A program made the position numbers and the translations under genes. Positions 1 to 8,200 of a stretch of 64,000 nucleotides of DNA are shown one piece after another. Positions within the stretch are counted from its first letter, which is position 1. Each line of letters starts with the position of its first letter. The DNA lies in contig JACPEH010000005.1 in the NCBI GenBank assembly GCA_016183655.1, forward strand, positions 1 to 64,000, given 5' to 3'. Source of the stretch: Rhodocyclales bacterium. Its GTDB lineage: Bacteria > Pseudomonadota > Gammaproteobacteria > Burkholderiales > Rhodocyclaceae. Below the pieces are notes generated by a model. That model had not been told where the DNA came from, made no database searches, and worked only from the letters and a program-made list of their open reading frames with translations.

Positions 1-141
1 TGCCTGCAACTCTTCGGCGGCTACGGCTACATGGCCGAGTACCCGATCGCCCGGCTCTACGCCGACGCCCGCGTGCAGCGCATCTACGGCGGCGCCAACG
101 AGATCATGAAGGAGCTGATCGCGCGGAGGCTGCCGGAATGA
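1..141 (+). CDS. acyl-CoA dehydrogenase, C-terminal fragment (cut by window start)
   Basis: Only the last 46 residues are in the window. They contain the FGGYGYMAEYP segment and the IYGGANEIMKELIARR tail that close the C-terminal helical domain of acyl-CoA dehydrogenases; this tail contacts the FAD of the neighbouring subunit. The enzyme removes two hydrogens from an acyl-CoA and passes the electrons to ETF. The stop codon overlaps the ATG of the next gene (ATGA), so the two are translationally coupled. The pairing with an alpha-methylacyl-CoA racemase suggests a role in branched-chain acyl-CoA oxidation. Substrate cannot be read from this fragment. Confidence 0.9.
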   Translation, partial: CLQLFGGYGYMAEYPIARLYADARVQRIYGGANEIMKELIARRLPE

Positions 142-1169
142 GAGCGCCGCTCGCCGGCGTCCGCGTCGTCGAATTCGAGGGCCTCGGCCCTGGCCCACTG
201 GCCGGCCGGATGCTCGCCGACATGGGCGCCGAGGTGACGGTGGTCGCCCGGCCGGCGCCGGGCGCGGTGAGCGAGCGGCTCGGCGGCGCCGCGGAGAACC
301 CGCTGCGCCGCGGCAAGACGGTCGTCGCGCTGGATCTGAAGCGGCCGGACCAAGTCGCCGCGGCGCTGGCGCTGGTGGCCGGCGCCGACGCCCTGATCGA
401 AGGCAACCGCCCCGGCGTGATGGAGCGGCTGGGCCTCGGGCCGGCCGCCTGCGCCGCCCGCAATCCGCGCCTGGTCTATGGCAGGATGACCGGCTGGGGC
501 CAGTCGGGGCCGCTCGCCCAGGCCGCCGGGCACGACCTCAACTACGTTGCGCTGAGCGGCCTGCTGTCCCTCTCGGCGCGCCGCGGCGAGCGGCCGATGG
601 TGCCGCCGACGGTGGTCGGCGACGCCGCCGGCGCCCTCGGGCTGGCCTTCGGCATCGTCTGTGCGCTGCTGGAGGCGCGGACGAGCGGCCGCGGTCGGGT
701 GGTGGACGCGGCGATCGTCGACGTGCTGGCGATGCTCGGCGGCATCGCCCACTGGCTCCACGCCGGCGGCCAGCTCGACGGGGCGGCGCCGAGCCCGTTC
801 CACGACTCGCCGTTCTACGACGTCTATGCCTGCGCCGACGGCGGGCACATCGCCCTCGGCGCGCTGGAACCGCAGTTCTACGCGCTGCTGCTGGACAAGC
901 TCGGCCTCGCCGACGTGGACCCGGCGGCCCAGTACGACGCCGCCGCCTGGCCGGCGCTCAAGGCGCGTTTCAAGGCGCTCTTCGCCGGCCGGCCGCGGGC
1001 GCACTGGTGCGACCTGCTCGAAGGCAGCGACGCCTGCTTCGCGCCCGTCCTCAGCCTCGCCGAGGCGGCGGCGCATCCCCACCACCGGACACGGCGCCTC
1101 TACCGCGTCGGCACTGCCGGCGCCATCGACGCCGCCGCCGCCCCCCGCTTCCTGCCGCTGACGGGATGA
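138..1169 (+). CDS. alpha-methylacyl-CoA racemase (CaiB/BaiF CoA-transferase family III)
   Basis: A 343-residue family III CoA-transferase fold protein. The racemase branch rather than the transferase branch is indicated by GHDLNY (His132), VVGDAAG (Asp162) and GALEPQFYA (Glu244), which match the His/Asp/Glu acid-base set known from mycobacterial MCR and human AMACR. It would interconvert R and S 2-methylacyl-CoAs so that a stereospecific acyl-CoA dehydrogenase can act. The start is fixed by the 4-nt ATGA overlap with the dehydrogenase upstream. It is slightly shorter than the roughly 360-residue family norm. Confidence 0.85.
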   Translation: MRAPLAGVRVVEFEGLGPGPLAGRMLADMGAEVTVVARPAPGAVSERLGGAAENPLRRGKTVVALDLKRPDQVAAALALVAGADALIEGNRPGVMERLGLGPAACAARNPRLVYGRMTGWGQSGPLAQAAGHDLNYVALSGLLSLSARRGERPMVPPTVVGDAAGALGLAFGIVCALLEARTSGRGRVVDAAIVDVLAMLGGIAHWLHAGGQLDGAAPSPFHDSPFYDVYACADGGHIALGALEPQFYALLLDKLGLADVDPAAQYDAAAWPALKARFKALFAGRPRAHWCDLLEGSDACFAPVLSLAEAAAHPHHRTRRLYRVGTAGAIDAAAAPRFLPLTG

Positions 1170-1212
1170 GGGGCGGGGTCGCCCCGCTGCCCACCAATAC
1201 CACCGAAGGATC

Positions 1213-1251
1213 GGCCGCGACGAGCCGGGTTGCGCTCGTCTCGTCGCGGCC
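1213..1251 (+). terminator. strong hairpin in the porin leader
   Basis: A perfect 12-bp inverted repeat (GGCCGCGACGAG / CTCGTCGCGGCC, 1213-1224 and 1240-1251) with a 15-nt loop lies between the racemase stop and the porin start. There is no T-run after it, so it could be a weak terminator for the upstream operon or an mRNA structure in the porin 5' leader. Confidence 0.45.
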
Positions 1252-1299
1252 AAACACAGCCGCAAGGCATTCATAACCAAGCGAAACATGGAGGAGCGT

Positions 1300-2679
1300 A
1301 TGAAGAACGGAAAGAATCCCTGGCAACGCAAGCGGGTGCTGGTCGGCGCACTCGCCGGCATCCTCGGCTCGGTGACGGCGCTGCCGGCGCTGGCCGATGC
1401 CGAGCTGGAGGCGTTGAAGCGGGAACTCGCCGAGCAGAAGAAACTGATCGAGCGCCTGCTGGCGACCCAGCAAGCCCAGCAGGAGGCGACCGCCAGGACC
1501 AAGGCGGAGGCCTGGGCGGCCTCGGGGGTGCCGGTGACGGCGCCGACCGCCGGCAAGAAGGCGGCGACGATCGAGGTCTACGGCGTCGCCGACGTCAATG
1601 TCGCCAGCATGGACAGCGGTGCCGGGCGGAAAGTCAGCTTCGGCTCGGGCGGCCTGTCGTCGTCCCGTCTCGGCGTCAAGGGCGAGCGCGCGCTGGGCGA
1701 CGGCTGGAAGGCGGTCGGCCTGGCCGAGGCCGGCCTGCTGCTCGATACCGGCTCGGTCGGCAACGGCGCCGTCGTGCCCGGCATCAACAATTCCTCGCCC
1801 TCGTCCGGCGGCCAGCTCGGCGACGGCTCGCAGATCTTCTCCCGGCAGGTGTACGCGGGGCTGGCCTCGGATCGCCTGGGCTCGTTCACCGTCGGCCGGC
1901 AATACGCCGGGTCCTACGTCGCGGCGGTGATGGCCAACGCCATGGGCGTCGGCCTGTACGGGTATTCGGGCGCCATCCTGCCGGCGGCCGGGATGCCGAC
2001 TCGGGTCAACAATTCGCTGGTGTACATGACGCCCAGCCTGAAGGGTTTCTCCGGCCACTTCACCTACACCACCGGCAGCGAAAACAACGTCAACACCGAT
2101 ACCGCCGTCAGCGCGACGAAGAAGACCACCGACAAGGCGGGGCAGGGGCTGGACGCGGCCCTGCTCTACCGGAACGGGCCGGTCAACGCCATGGCCTCGG
2201 CATGGAGCCTCTACAACGCCAGCTACGCCGTGCCCGCGGCCGGGGCGGCGGAGACCGGGCTGGCCAGGCGGAGCGGCTGGCAGCTCGGCGGCAGCTACGA
2301 CTTCGGTGTCGTGAAGCTCTACGGCCAGGTCGTCGCCGGCAAGATCGCCGGCGGCAACTACGAGAACGTCACCAAGGCCTTGTCGAAATCGTCGGGCTGG
2401 AGCGTCAGCGCCCTGGTGCCGCTGGGCAAGCACCGGCTCTATGCGAGCTACACCGCCTTCGACGACAAATCGGCGCTGAACCGGGACGCGGAACTCGTCG
2501 GTCTCGGCTATTCGTACGACCTGTACGAGAACACCAAGCTCTACGCCAGCTGGGGCCGGATGATCAACAACGAGAACGCCAGCTACAGCCTGCCGGACGG
2601 CGGCAACCTGGTCGGCAACGTGACCACCCGCGGCTTCGACCCGGAGGGCTTCATGGCCGGGGTGAACTTCGTCTTCTGA
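1300..2679 (+). CDS. Gram-negative porin, outer membrane
   Basis: A 459-residue outer-membrane porin of the betaproteobacterial OmpC/Omp32 type. There is a signal peptide (basic MKNGKNPWQRKR, hydrophobic core, ALPALA cleavage region), then a short charged coiled-coil-like stretch (ELEALKRELAEQKKLIERLL) that may bind peptidoglycan or trimerise, then the barrel beginning IEVYGVADV and ending VNFVF with the terminal Phe used for BAM recognition. The ATG at 1300 is chosen over 1288 because GGAGG lies just upstream of it and the upstream ATG would sit inside that ribosome site. It forms non-specific or anion channels in the family; specificity here is unknown. A Cache protein and a chemoreceptor follow on the same strand. 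Confidence 0.9.
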   Translation: MKNGKNPWQRKRVLVGALAGILGSVTALPALADAELEALKRELAEQKKLIERLLATQQAQQEATARTKAEAWAASGVPVTAPTAGKKAATIEVYGVADVNVASMDSGAGRKVSFGSGGLSSSRLGVKGERALGDGWKAVGLAEAGLLLDTGSVGNGAVVPGINNSSPSSGGQLGDGSQIFSRQVYAGLASDRLGSFTVGRQYAGSYVAAVMANAMGVGLYGYSGAILPAAGMPTRVNNSLVYMTPSLKGFSGHFTYTTGSENNVNTDTAVSATKKTTDKAGQGLDAALLYRNGPVNAMASAWSLYNASYAVPAAGAAETGLARRSGWQLGGSYDFGVVKLYGQVVAGKIAGGNYENVTKALSKSSGWSVSALVPLGKHRLYASYTAFDDKSALNRDAELVGLGYSYDLYENTKLYASWGRMINNENASYSLPDGGNLVGNVTTRGFDPEGFMAGVNFVF

Positions 2680-2691
2680 CCCCGGCGCCGA

Positions 2692-2723
2692 TGTCCGGGA
2701 AGGCGTCCGCGCCTTCCCGGACA
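2692..2723 (+). terminator. 14-bp hairpin after the porin
   Basis: A perfect 14-bp stem (2692-2705 with 2710-2723) and a TCCG loop directly after the porin stop. No T-tract follows. It probably attenuates transcription between the abundant porin and the downstream Cache/chemoreceptor genes or protects the porin mRNA 3' end. Confidence 0.6.
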
Positions 2724-2786
2724 AATGCCCACCCCGCTTCGCCGCGGGGAAACGGCAACACCACCCACCATGAGGAGACTCGAAAC

Positions 2787-3251
2787 ATGATCGCCCACAT
2801 CTTCCGGCTCGCCCTGGCGAGCCTTCTGTTCCTGTCCTGCCACGCCTTCGCCGAGGAGCGCGGCAGCGCCGACGAGGCCAGGGCGCTGGCCGCCCGGGCG
2901 CTTGCCCACATCAAGAGCGTCGGCGTCGTCAAGGCGATGGACGATTTTTCCGATGCCGGCGCCAGTCAATGGCGCGTCAAGGATCTTTACATCTCCGCCG
3001 CCCGCTTCGACGGTACCGGCCTCGCCCACGGGGCCAACCCGGCCCTGGTCGGCCGCAACATGCTGGAGCTCAAGGATCCCAACGGCAAGTTCATGGTCAA
3101 GGAAATGATCGAGCTGGCGAAAAGCAAGGGGGCGGGTTGGGTGGACTACACCTTTTTGCATCCCGTCACCAAGGCCCTTGCGCCGAAGTCCACCTACGTC
3201 GCCAGAATCCCGGACTACGACGGGCTCATTGCGGTCGGGATCTACAAGTAA
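2787..3251 (+). CDS. stand-alone periplasmic single-Cache-domain protein
   Basis: A 154-residue secreted protein: signal peptide to about residue 22 (LALASLLFLSCHAFA), then one sCache-like sensor domain (DLYISAARFDGTGLAHG, then VDYTFLHPV and ending in a YDGLIAVGIYK strand). These are the hallmarks of the small-molecule-binding Cache family that normally sits inside a receptor. Here it is a free periplasmic protein with no membrane anchor. GAGGAG at about 2773 precedes the ATG. It lies 21 bp before a chemoreceptor, so a role as a periplasmic ligand-binding partner of that receptor is a reasonable inference. Ligand unknown. Confidence 0.8.
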   Translation: MIAHIFRLALASLLFLSCHAFAEERGSADEARALAARALAHIKSVGVVKAMDDFSDAGASQWRVKDLYISAARFDGTGLAHGANPALVGRNMLELKDPNGKFMVKEMIELAKSKGAGWVDYTFLHPVTKALAPKSTYVARIPDYDGLIAVGIYK

Positions 3252-3272
3252 CGCATCCCGGGAGACGTGCCG

Positions 3273-5291
3273 ATGAGAACCGTCCTGCGCCCCGCCGTGG
3301 CGTTCATGAACCGCCTGCGCTACCCGTACAAGTTCGGGGTGCTGGGCCTCCTGGCGGCGGGAGCGATGGCGGTGCTGCTGTTGCTGCTGGCCGGCAAGCT
3401 GCAGCAGCGCATGGCGGATGCCGAACGCGAGCTGGCGGGCATCGAGGCGGCGCTTCCGCTGGACCGCCTGATCCACAGCCTGCAGGACCATCGCGGCCTG
3501 TCCGCCGGTGTGCTCAACGGCGAGCGCAGCATGGCGGCCCGCCTCGCCCCCCTCGACCGGGAAATCGCCGCGCGGATCGCCGCGGCGGAGCAAGCCCTGC
3601 CGGCCGAACTGCGCACCGGCAAGCGCTGGCTCCAGGCGGTCGAGGACTGGCGCCGGCTCGGTGCCGACGGTCCGGCCATGCCGGCCTGGGAGAATTTCGC
3701 CGTGCATACCCGGATCATCGACGCGCTGCTCCTGCTGGAGATCGACCTCGCCGACGCCAGCGGCCTGACCCTGGACCCGGATCCGGCCACCCATTACCTC
3801 CTCGCGACCGCCCTGGCGGGCTTCCCCCGCATGCTCGAAGAGATCGCCCTGGCCCGCGGCAAGGGCACGGCGATCCTGGCGCAGAAGAAGATCGAGCCCC
3901 GCCAGGTGGCCGAACTGGACAGCCTGGCGATCCGCATCGGGGAGTCCCTGCGCTTCCTGACGATGAACCTGGACAAGACCTCCCGGCACAATCCCGCCGC
4001 CCAGGACGCCCTCGACCGGGCCGGCGCCGACCTCAAGGAGGCGGTGCAGGCGATTCTCCGGGTGATGGACCAGGAGCTGGTCACCGGCTTGTTCCTGACC
4101 AGTTCCGGCGACTACTTCGCCCGGGTCAGTGCGGCGATCGACCGGGGCTACCGGCAGCTCTACGACACCTTGCTGCCGACCGCCTCGCGCCTCCTGGAGG
4201 AGCGGCGCCAGGCGCTGCGCCGGGAGATGCTGGCGGCCCTCGGCATGGCGCTGCTGGTGTTGGCGGCCTTCGTCTATCTCGCCGCCGCGGTCTACGTCTC
4301 GGTGGCGTCGAGCATCGCCGCCTGCGCCTCGGCGGCGGCCCGCATGTCGGCGGGAGACCTGGCGGTGCGCATCGAGCTCGATAGCCGCGACGAGCTCGGT
4401 CGCGTCGCGGACAGCTTCAACACCGTGGCGGCCTCGGTGAACCAGCTGCTGCGCGGCGTGCTCGCCAGCGCCGAGGAGGTGCTCGACGCCTCCCGGCAGG
4501 CATCCGCGACATCGCGGCAGATCGCCGACGCCTCGCGGCAGCAGAGCGACTCCGCCGCGGCGATGGCGGCCGGGGTGGAGCAGATGACCGTCGGCATCGA
4601 CCACATCCGCAACAGCGGCGAAGCGGCGCAGCGCATCACCGGCGACAACGGCGAGGCGACCGCCGCCAGCGGTGAGCTGGTCGTCGCGGTGGTGCGGGAG
4701 ATCGAAGACCTCGCCGGAGCGGTGAACACCTCGGCGGCAAGCGTCGCCGAACTGGGCGAGCGTTCCGAACGCATCTCGGAAATCGTCGTGGTGATCGGCG
4801 AGATCGCCGGCCAGACCAACCTGCTGGCCCTCAACGCGGCGATCGAGGCGGCCCGCGCCGGCGAACACGGGCGCGGCTTCGCGGTCGTCGCCGACGAAGT
4901 GCGCAAGCTCGCCGAACGCACCACCGCCTCCACCCGGGAAATCGCGGCGACGGTCGCCGCCATCCAGGACGACATGCGGCGGGCGGTCGGCAGCATGCAG
5001 GCGGGCGTCGCCCGCGTTGCCGCCGGGGTGCAGCTCACCCGGCGCGCCGGCGAGTCGATGCAACAGGTGCGCGCGGGGACCGCTCAGGTCGGCGTCGCCG
5101 TCAGCGAAATCGCCGCCGCTCTCAAGGAGCAGACCGCCGCCGCCGCCGAGATCGCCCGCAGCGTCGAGCGCATCGCCCGGATGACCGAAGAGAACAGCGC
5201 CGCGGCGGCGGGCAATTCCGGCACCGCGGCGCGGCTCGAAGGGCTGTCCCTCGGCCTGCGCGAAGCGGTGGGGCGCTTTCGGCTAAGCTGA
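3273..5291 (+). CDS. methyl-accepting chemotaxis protein
   Basis: A 672-residue transmembrane chemoreceptor. TM1 lies at about residues 21-41 and TM2 at about 318-342, bracketing a helical periplasmic domain of about 275 residues whose [18 protein letters not shown] segment resembles the NIT (nitrate/nitrite-sensing) fold. HAMP follows, then the signalling domain with the conserved tip region [20 protein letters not shown] (about 510-530) that binds CheA/CheW. ATG 3273 is preferred to the in-frame GTG at 3267 because GGGAG is correctly spaced from it. No C-terminal CheR/CheB-binding pentapeptide is seen. Nitrate/nitrite as ligand is only a fold-level guess. Confidence 0.9.
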   Translation: MRTVLRPAVAFMNRLRYPYKFGVLGLLAAGAMAVLLLLLAGKLQQRMADAERELAGIEAALPLDRLIHSLQDHRGLSAGVLNGERSMAARLAPLDREIAARIAAAEQALPAELRTGKRWLQAVEDWRRLGADGPAMPAWENFAVHTRIIDALLLLEIDLADASGLTLDPDPATHYLLATALAGFPRMLEEIALARGKGTAILAQKKIEPRQVAELDSLAIRIGESLRFLTMNLDKTSRHNPAAQDALDRAGADLKEAVQAILRVMDQELVTGLFLTSSGDYFARVSAAIDRGYRQLYDTLLPTASRLLEERRQALRREMLAALGMALLVLAAFVYLAAAVYVSVASSIAACASAAARMSAGDLAVRIELDSRDELGRVADSFNTVAASVNQLLRGVLASAEEVLDASRQASATSRQIADASRQQSDSAAAMAAGVEQMTVGIDHIRNSGEAAQRITGDNGEATAASGELVVAVVREIEDLAGAVNTSAASVAELGERSERISEIVVVIGEIAGQTNLLALNAAIEAARAGEHGRGFAVVADEVRKLAERTTASTREIAATVAAIQDDMRRAVGSMQAGVARVAAGVQLTRRAGESMQQVRAGTAQVGVAVSEIAAALKEQTAAAAEIARSVERIARMTEENSAAAAGNSGTAARLEGLSLGLREAVGRFRLS

Positions 5292-5304
5292 GCGGCGCCC
5301 GGCC

Positions 5305-5754
5305 TCAGCCCTTGCCGGTGCTGCCGAAACCGCCGTCGCCGCGGTCGCTGGCGACGAATTCCTCGACCACGTTGAACGCCACCTGCAGCACCGGCACGAC
5401 CACCAGCTGCGCCAGCCGGTCGAGCGGATTGAGCGTGAACGGCTCCTTGCCGCGGTTCCAGGTCGACACCATGATCTCGCCCTGATAGTCGGAGTCGATC
5501 AGCCCGACCAGGTTGCCGAGGACGATGCCGTGCTTGTGGCCGAGCCCCGAGCGCGGCAGGATCATCGCCGCCAGGCCGGGGTCGGCGAGATGGATGGCGA
5601 TCCCCGTCGGCACCAGCATCGTTTCGCCGGGGTGGATCTTCACCGGTGCCTCGATGCAGGCGCGCAGGTCGAGGCCGGCGGCGCCCGGCGTGGCGTAGTG
5701 CGGCGGCGTGTCGCGCAGGCGGGAGTCGAGGATGCGGACGTCGATTCGATGCAT
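5305..5754 (-). CDS. dut: dUTP diphosphatase (dUTPase)
   Basis: A 149-residue trimeric dUTPase, the usual length. It hydrolyses dUTP to dUMP and PPi, keeping uracil out of DNA and supplying dUMP for thymidylate synthesis. All five family motifs are visible in order: [31 protein letters not shown] (catalytic Asp region), DRLAQLVV and the C-terminal glycine-rich GDGGFGSTG arm. It lies on the same strand downstream of coaBC and a small membrane protein, an arrangement (coaBC-dut) that is common in Proteobacteria. Confidence 0.97.
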   Translation of the reverse strand: MHRIDVRILDSRLRDTPPHYATPGAAGLDLRACIEAPVKIHPGETMLVPTGIAIHLADPGLAAMILPRSGLGHKHGIVLGNLVGLIDSDYQGEIMVSTWNRGKEPFTLNPLDRLAQLVVVPVLQVAFNVVEEFVASDRGDGGFGSTGKG

Positions 5755-5781
5755 GGGGGTTTCCTGTTCAGGGGCTAGGGG

Positions 5782-5976
5782 CTAGCGGTAAAACCAGTTG
5801 AAGAGGGCGAGGCCGAGCAGCGCGGCGAGGGCGAGGCCGGCGATGAAGCGCTTCGCCAGCGCGGCCTTCGCTGCTTCTTCCGCCTGCCATTCGTGCACCA
5901 GGCTGCTCAGGCGGCGCAGCGCTTCTCGGCCGACGATGCGGCGGGTGCCGGCGTGGACGATCTCGTCGTCGTTCAT
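5782..5976 (-). CDS. small single-pass membrane protein, unknown function
   Basis: A 64-residue protein with a soluble acidic/basic N-terminal half (MNDDEIVHAGTRRIVGREAL) and one C-terminal transmembrane helix (FIAGLALAALLGLALFNWFY), the layout of a tail-anchored inner-membrane protein. The ATG at 5976 is preferred to the TTG one codon upstream. It sits between coaBC and dut on the same strand, 27 bp before dut. I do not recognise a family. Codon usage and third-position GC resemble the neighbours, which supports it being real. Confidence 0.6.
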   Translation of the reverse strand: MNDDEIVHAGTRRIVGREALRRLSSLVHEWQAEEAAKAALAKRFIAGLALAALLGLALFNWFYR

Positions 5977-5977
5977 C

Positions 5978-6104
5978 AACGTGAAAGACGCGAAGCGTCT
6001 CGCGAACCTCCCCTCGCCCGCGAAGCGGGAGAGGGGCCGGGGGTGAGGGAAACGGGCATGGGTAAGGCTGTCATGATTCGGGGCGGTCTCAATCCATGCC
6101 CGTT
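5978..6104 (+). repeat. 127-bp REP-like repeat, copy 1
   Basis: Directly repeated at 7346-7473 in the same orientation with only scattered mismatches. It holds two nested inverted repeats: a GC-rich hairpin (CCCTCGCCCGC gaa GCGGGAGAGGG) and a larger one whose arms are AACGGGCATGG (6051-6061) and CCATGCCCGTT (6094-6104). Its right edge runs into the coaBC stop codon (TAA, complement of 6103-6105). The GC-rich core resembles a class of short interspersed repeats widespread in Proteobacteria. Confidence 0.85.
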
Positions 6105-7323
6105 AGTTGCCGGCGAGCAGCCGGGCGATGCGCGCGACCAGCGCGCGCGCCAGCTCGGATTTGGGGCCAGGGGGCAGCGGCGTCTGGCCGGCATCGTCGA
6201 ACAGGATCAGCGTGTTGTCCTCGCCGCCGAAGCCGTGCTGGATCAGGTTGCCGGCGATCAGCGGGATCTTCTTTGCGGTGCGCTTTTTCTGCGCGTACTC
6301 GGCGAGGTTCTGGCTTTCGGCAGCGAAACCGACGCACAGCGGCGGGTTCTTCAGCGCCGCGACCTCGGCGAGGATGTCGGGGTTCTGCACCAGTTCGATG
6401 ATCGGCGGGGCGCCCCCGTCCTTCTTGATCTTGTGTTCCGCCGCCGCCTTCGGCCGGTAGTCGGCGACGGCGGCGACGCCGACGAAGATGTCCTGGGCGG
6501 CGATCCGTGCCATCACCGCGGCGTGCATCTCCAGCGCGCCGGCCACGTCCACGCGCGTCACGCCGCGCGGCGTCGGCTGTGCCACCGGGCCGCAGACCAG
6601 CGTCACTTCGGCGCCAGCCTCGCGCGCGGCGCGGGCGACGGCGAAGCCCATCCTGCCCGAGGACAGGTTGGTGATGCCGCGCACCGGGTCGATCGCCTCG
6701 AAGGTCGGGCCGGCGGTGATCAGCACCTTCCTGCCGGCCAGCAGTTTCGGCTGCAGGAAGGCGATCAGGTCCTCGACGATCTCCTCCGGCTCCAGCATGC
6801 GGCCGTCACCGGTCTCGCCGCAGGCCTGTTCGCCGCAGCCGGGACCGAGCAGGGTGACGCCGTCCGTGGTCAGCGTGGCTACGTTGCGCTGTGTTGCCGG
6901 GTTTTCCCACATCTGTTTGTTCATCGCCGGCGCCGCCAGCAGCGGGCAGTCCTGAACCGCGCCGTCGGTGCCGGCGCGGGGGCGCGCCAGCACCATGGTC
7001 GTCAGCAGGTCGTCGGCCTGCCCGTGCGCAACCTTGGCCAGGAAGTCGGCCGAGGCCGGCGCGACCAGGATCAGGTCGGCTTCGCGCGAGAGGTCGATGT
7101 GCGCCATGTTGTTGGCGACGCGGCCGTCCCACTGGTCGGTGAACACGGTGCGTCCCGAGAGCGCCTGGAAGGTCACCGGCGTCACGAAGTGCGTCGCCCC
7201 CTCGGTCATCACCACCTGCACCGTGGCGCCGGCCTTGGTCAGCAGCCGGGTCAGTTCCGCCGCCTTGTAGGCGGCGATGCCGCCGCTGATGCCGAGAACG
7301 ATGTGCTTGCCCTGTAATTCCAT
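6103..7323 (-). CDS. coaBC: bifunctional phosphopantothenoylcysteine decarboxylase / phosphopantothenate-cysteine ligase
   Basis: A 406-residue CoaBC, the same length as the E. coli enzyme. It makes 4'-phosphopantetheine for coenzyme A in two steps: CTP-dependent cysteine ligation (CoaB, C-terminal half) and FMN-dependent decarboxylation (CoaC, N-terminal half). Seen: [11 protein letters not shown] at the N-terminus, APAMNKQMW (substrate-binding PXMNXXMW motif of CoaC), then [18 protein letters not shown] opening CoaB. The start [11 protein letters not shown] (7323) is chosen; an ATG two codons upstream (7329) is equally possible and neither has a clear ribosome site. The gene sits alone between two direct repeat copies. 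Confidence 0.95.
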   Translation of the reverse strand: MELQGKHIVLGISGGIAAYKAAELTRLLTKAGATVQVVMTEGATHFVTPVTFQALSGRTVFTDQWDGRVANNMAHIDLSREADLILVAPASADFLAKVAHGQADDLLTTMVLARPRAGTDGAVQDCPLLAAPAMNKQMWENPATQRNVATLTTDGVTLLGPGCGEQACGETGDGRMLEPEEIVEDLIAFLQPKLLAGRKVLITAGPTFEAIDPVRGITNLSSGRMGFAVARAAREAGAEVTLVCGPVAQPTPRGVTRVDVAGALEMHAAVMARIAAQDIFVGVAAVADYRPKAAAEHKIKKDGGAPPIIELVQNPDILAEVAALKNPPLCVGFAAESQNLAEYAQKKRTAKKIPLIAGNLIQHGFGGEDNTLILFDDAGQTPLPPGPKSELARALVARIARLLAGN

Positions 7324-7345
7324 GGTCATGTCGGTAGAATGCTTT

Positions 7346-7473
7346 AACGTGAAAGACGCGAAGCGGCTCTCGAACCTCCCCTCGCCCGCGAAGCGGGAGA
7401 GGGGGCGGGGGTGAGGGAAACGGGCATGGGCAAGGCTTTCATTCATTCGGGGTGGCCTTCGTCCATGCCCGTT
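7346..7473 (+). repeat. 127-bp REP-like repeat, copy 2
   Basis: Second copy of the repeat at 5978-6104, same orientation, one nucleotide longer. Its arms AACGGGCATGG (7419-7429) and CCATGCCCGTT (7463-7473) are conserved. It fills almost the whole gap between the divergent coaBC and radC genes, so it forms part of both leader regions. A short sequence after radC (about 8179-8193) resembles the left end of the repeat and may be a decayed third fragment. Confidence 0.85.
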
Positions 7474-7502
7474 CGAACCAATTGTACGTGAGGGGATGCG
7501 GC

Positions 7503-8180
7503 ATGGCGATCACCGACTGGCCGGCGGACGAGCGTCCGCGCGAGCGGCTGCTGGCGCAGGGCGCCGGCGTACTTTCCGACGCCGAACTGCTGGCGATCTT
7601 CCTGCGCGTCGGCATGAAGGGGAAGAGCGCGGTCGACCTCGGGCGCGAGCTGATCGCCCGCTTCGGCAGCCTCAACCGGCTGTTCGCCGCCTCGCAGGCC
7701 GAATTCGCCGCGGTGCCCGGCATGGGTGAGGCCAAGTTCGCGCAGTTGCAGGCGGTGCTGGAGATGGCGCGGCGCGCCCTCGGCGAACAGCTTGCCGCCC
7801 GGGAACTGCTCTCCTCGCCGCAGGCGGTGCGCGACTACCTGCGGCTGACGCTGGCCGGACTGCCGCACGAGGTCTTCCTCGCGCTGTGGCTGGATGCGCA
7901 GAACCGGCTGCTCGCCAGCGAGGAACTGTTCCGCGGAACGCTGACGCAGACCTCGGTCTATCCGCGCGAGGTGGTCAAGCGGGCGCTCGCGCACAACGCG
8001 GCGGCGGTGATCCTGGCGCACAACCATCCGTCCGGCGTCGCCGAGCCGTCGTCGGCCGACGAGGCGCTGACACGGGCGCTGAAGGAGGCCTTGAACCTGG
8101 TCGACGTGCGGTTGCTCGACCACTTCATCGTTGCCGGCACGGCGCAACCCCTGTCGCTGGCCGAGCGCGGGCGGGTTTAA
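7503..8180 (+). CDS. radC: RadC family protein (MPN/JAB domain)
   Basis: A 225-residue RadC homologue beginning [17 protein letters not shown], the standard family start; GAGGGG precedes the ATG. A helix-hairpin-helix segment ([21 protein letters not shown]) is followed by the JAMM-type metal motif [15 protein letters not shown], in which the two His and the Asp would bind zinc. The historical link to DNA repair is weak in the literature; biochemical function of the family is unsettled. Divergent from coaBC, the common arrangement. Confidence 0.93.
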   Translation: MAITDWPADERPRERLLAQGAGVLSDAELLAIFLRVGMKGKSAVDLGRELIARFGSLNRLFAASQAEFAAVPGMGEAKFAQLQAVLEMARRALGEQLAARELLSSPQAVRDYLRLTLAGLPHEVFLALWLDAQNRLLASEELFRGTLTQTSVYPREVVKRALAHNAAAVILAHNHPSGVAEPSSADEALTRALKEALNLVDVRLLDHFIVAGTAQPLSLAERGRV

Positions 8181-8200
8181 CGTAAAGACACGATTGCCGC

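Noticed and set aside
84-5063. Long minus-strand frames opposite the racemase, porin and chemoreceptor genes
   Set aside because: They are Arg/Gly/His-rich, have no recognisable domains, and lie wholly antisense to well-supported genes; they arise from high GC at the third codon position.
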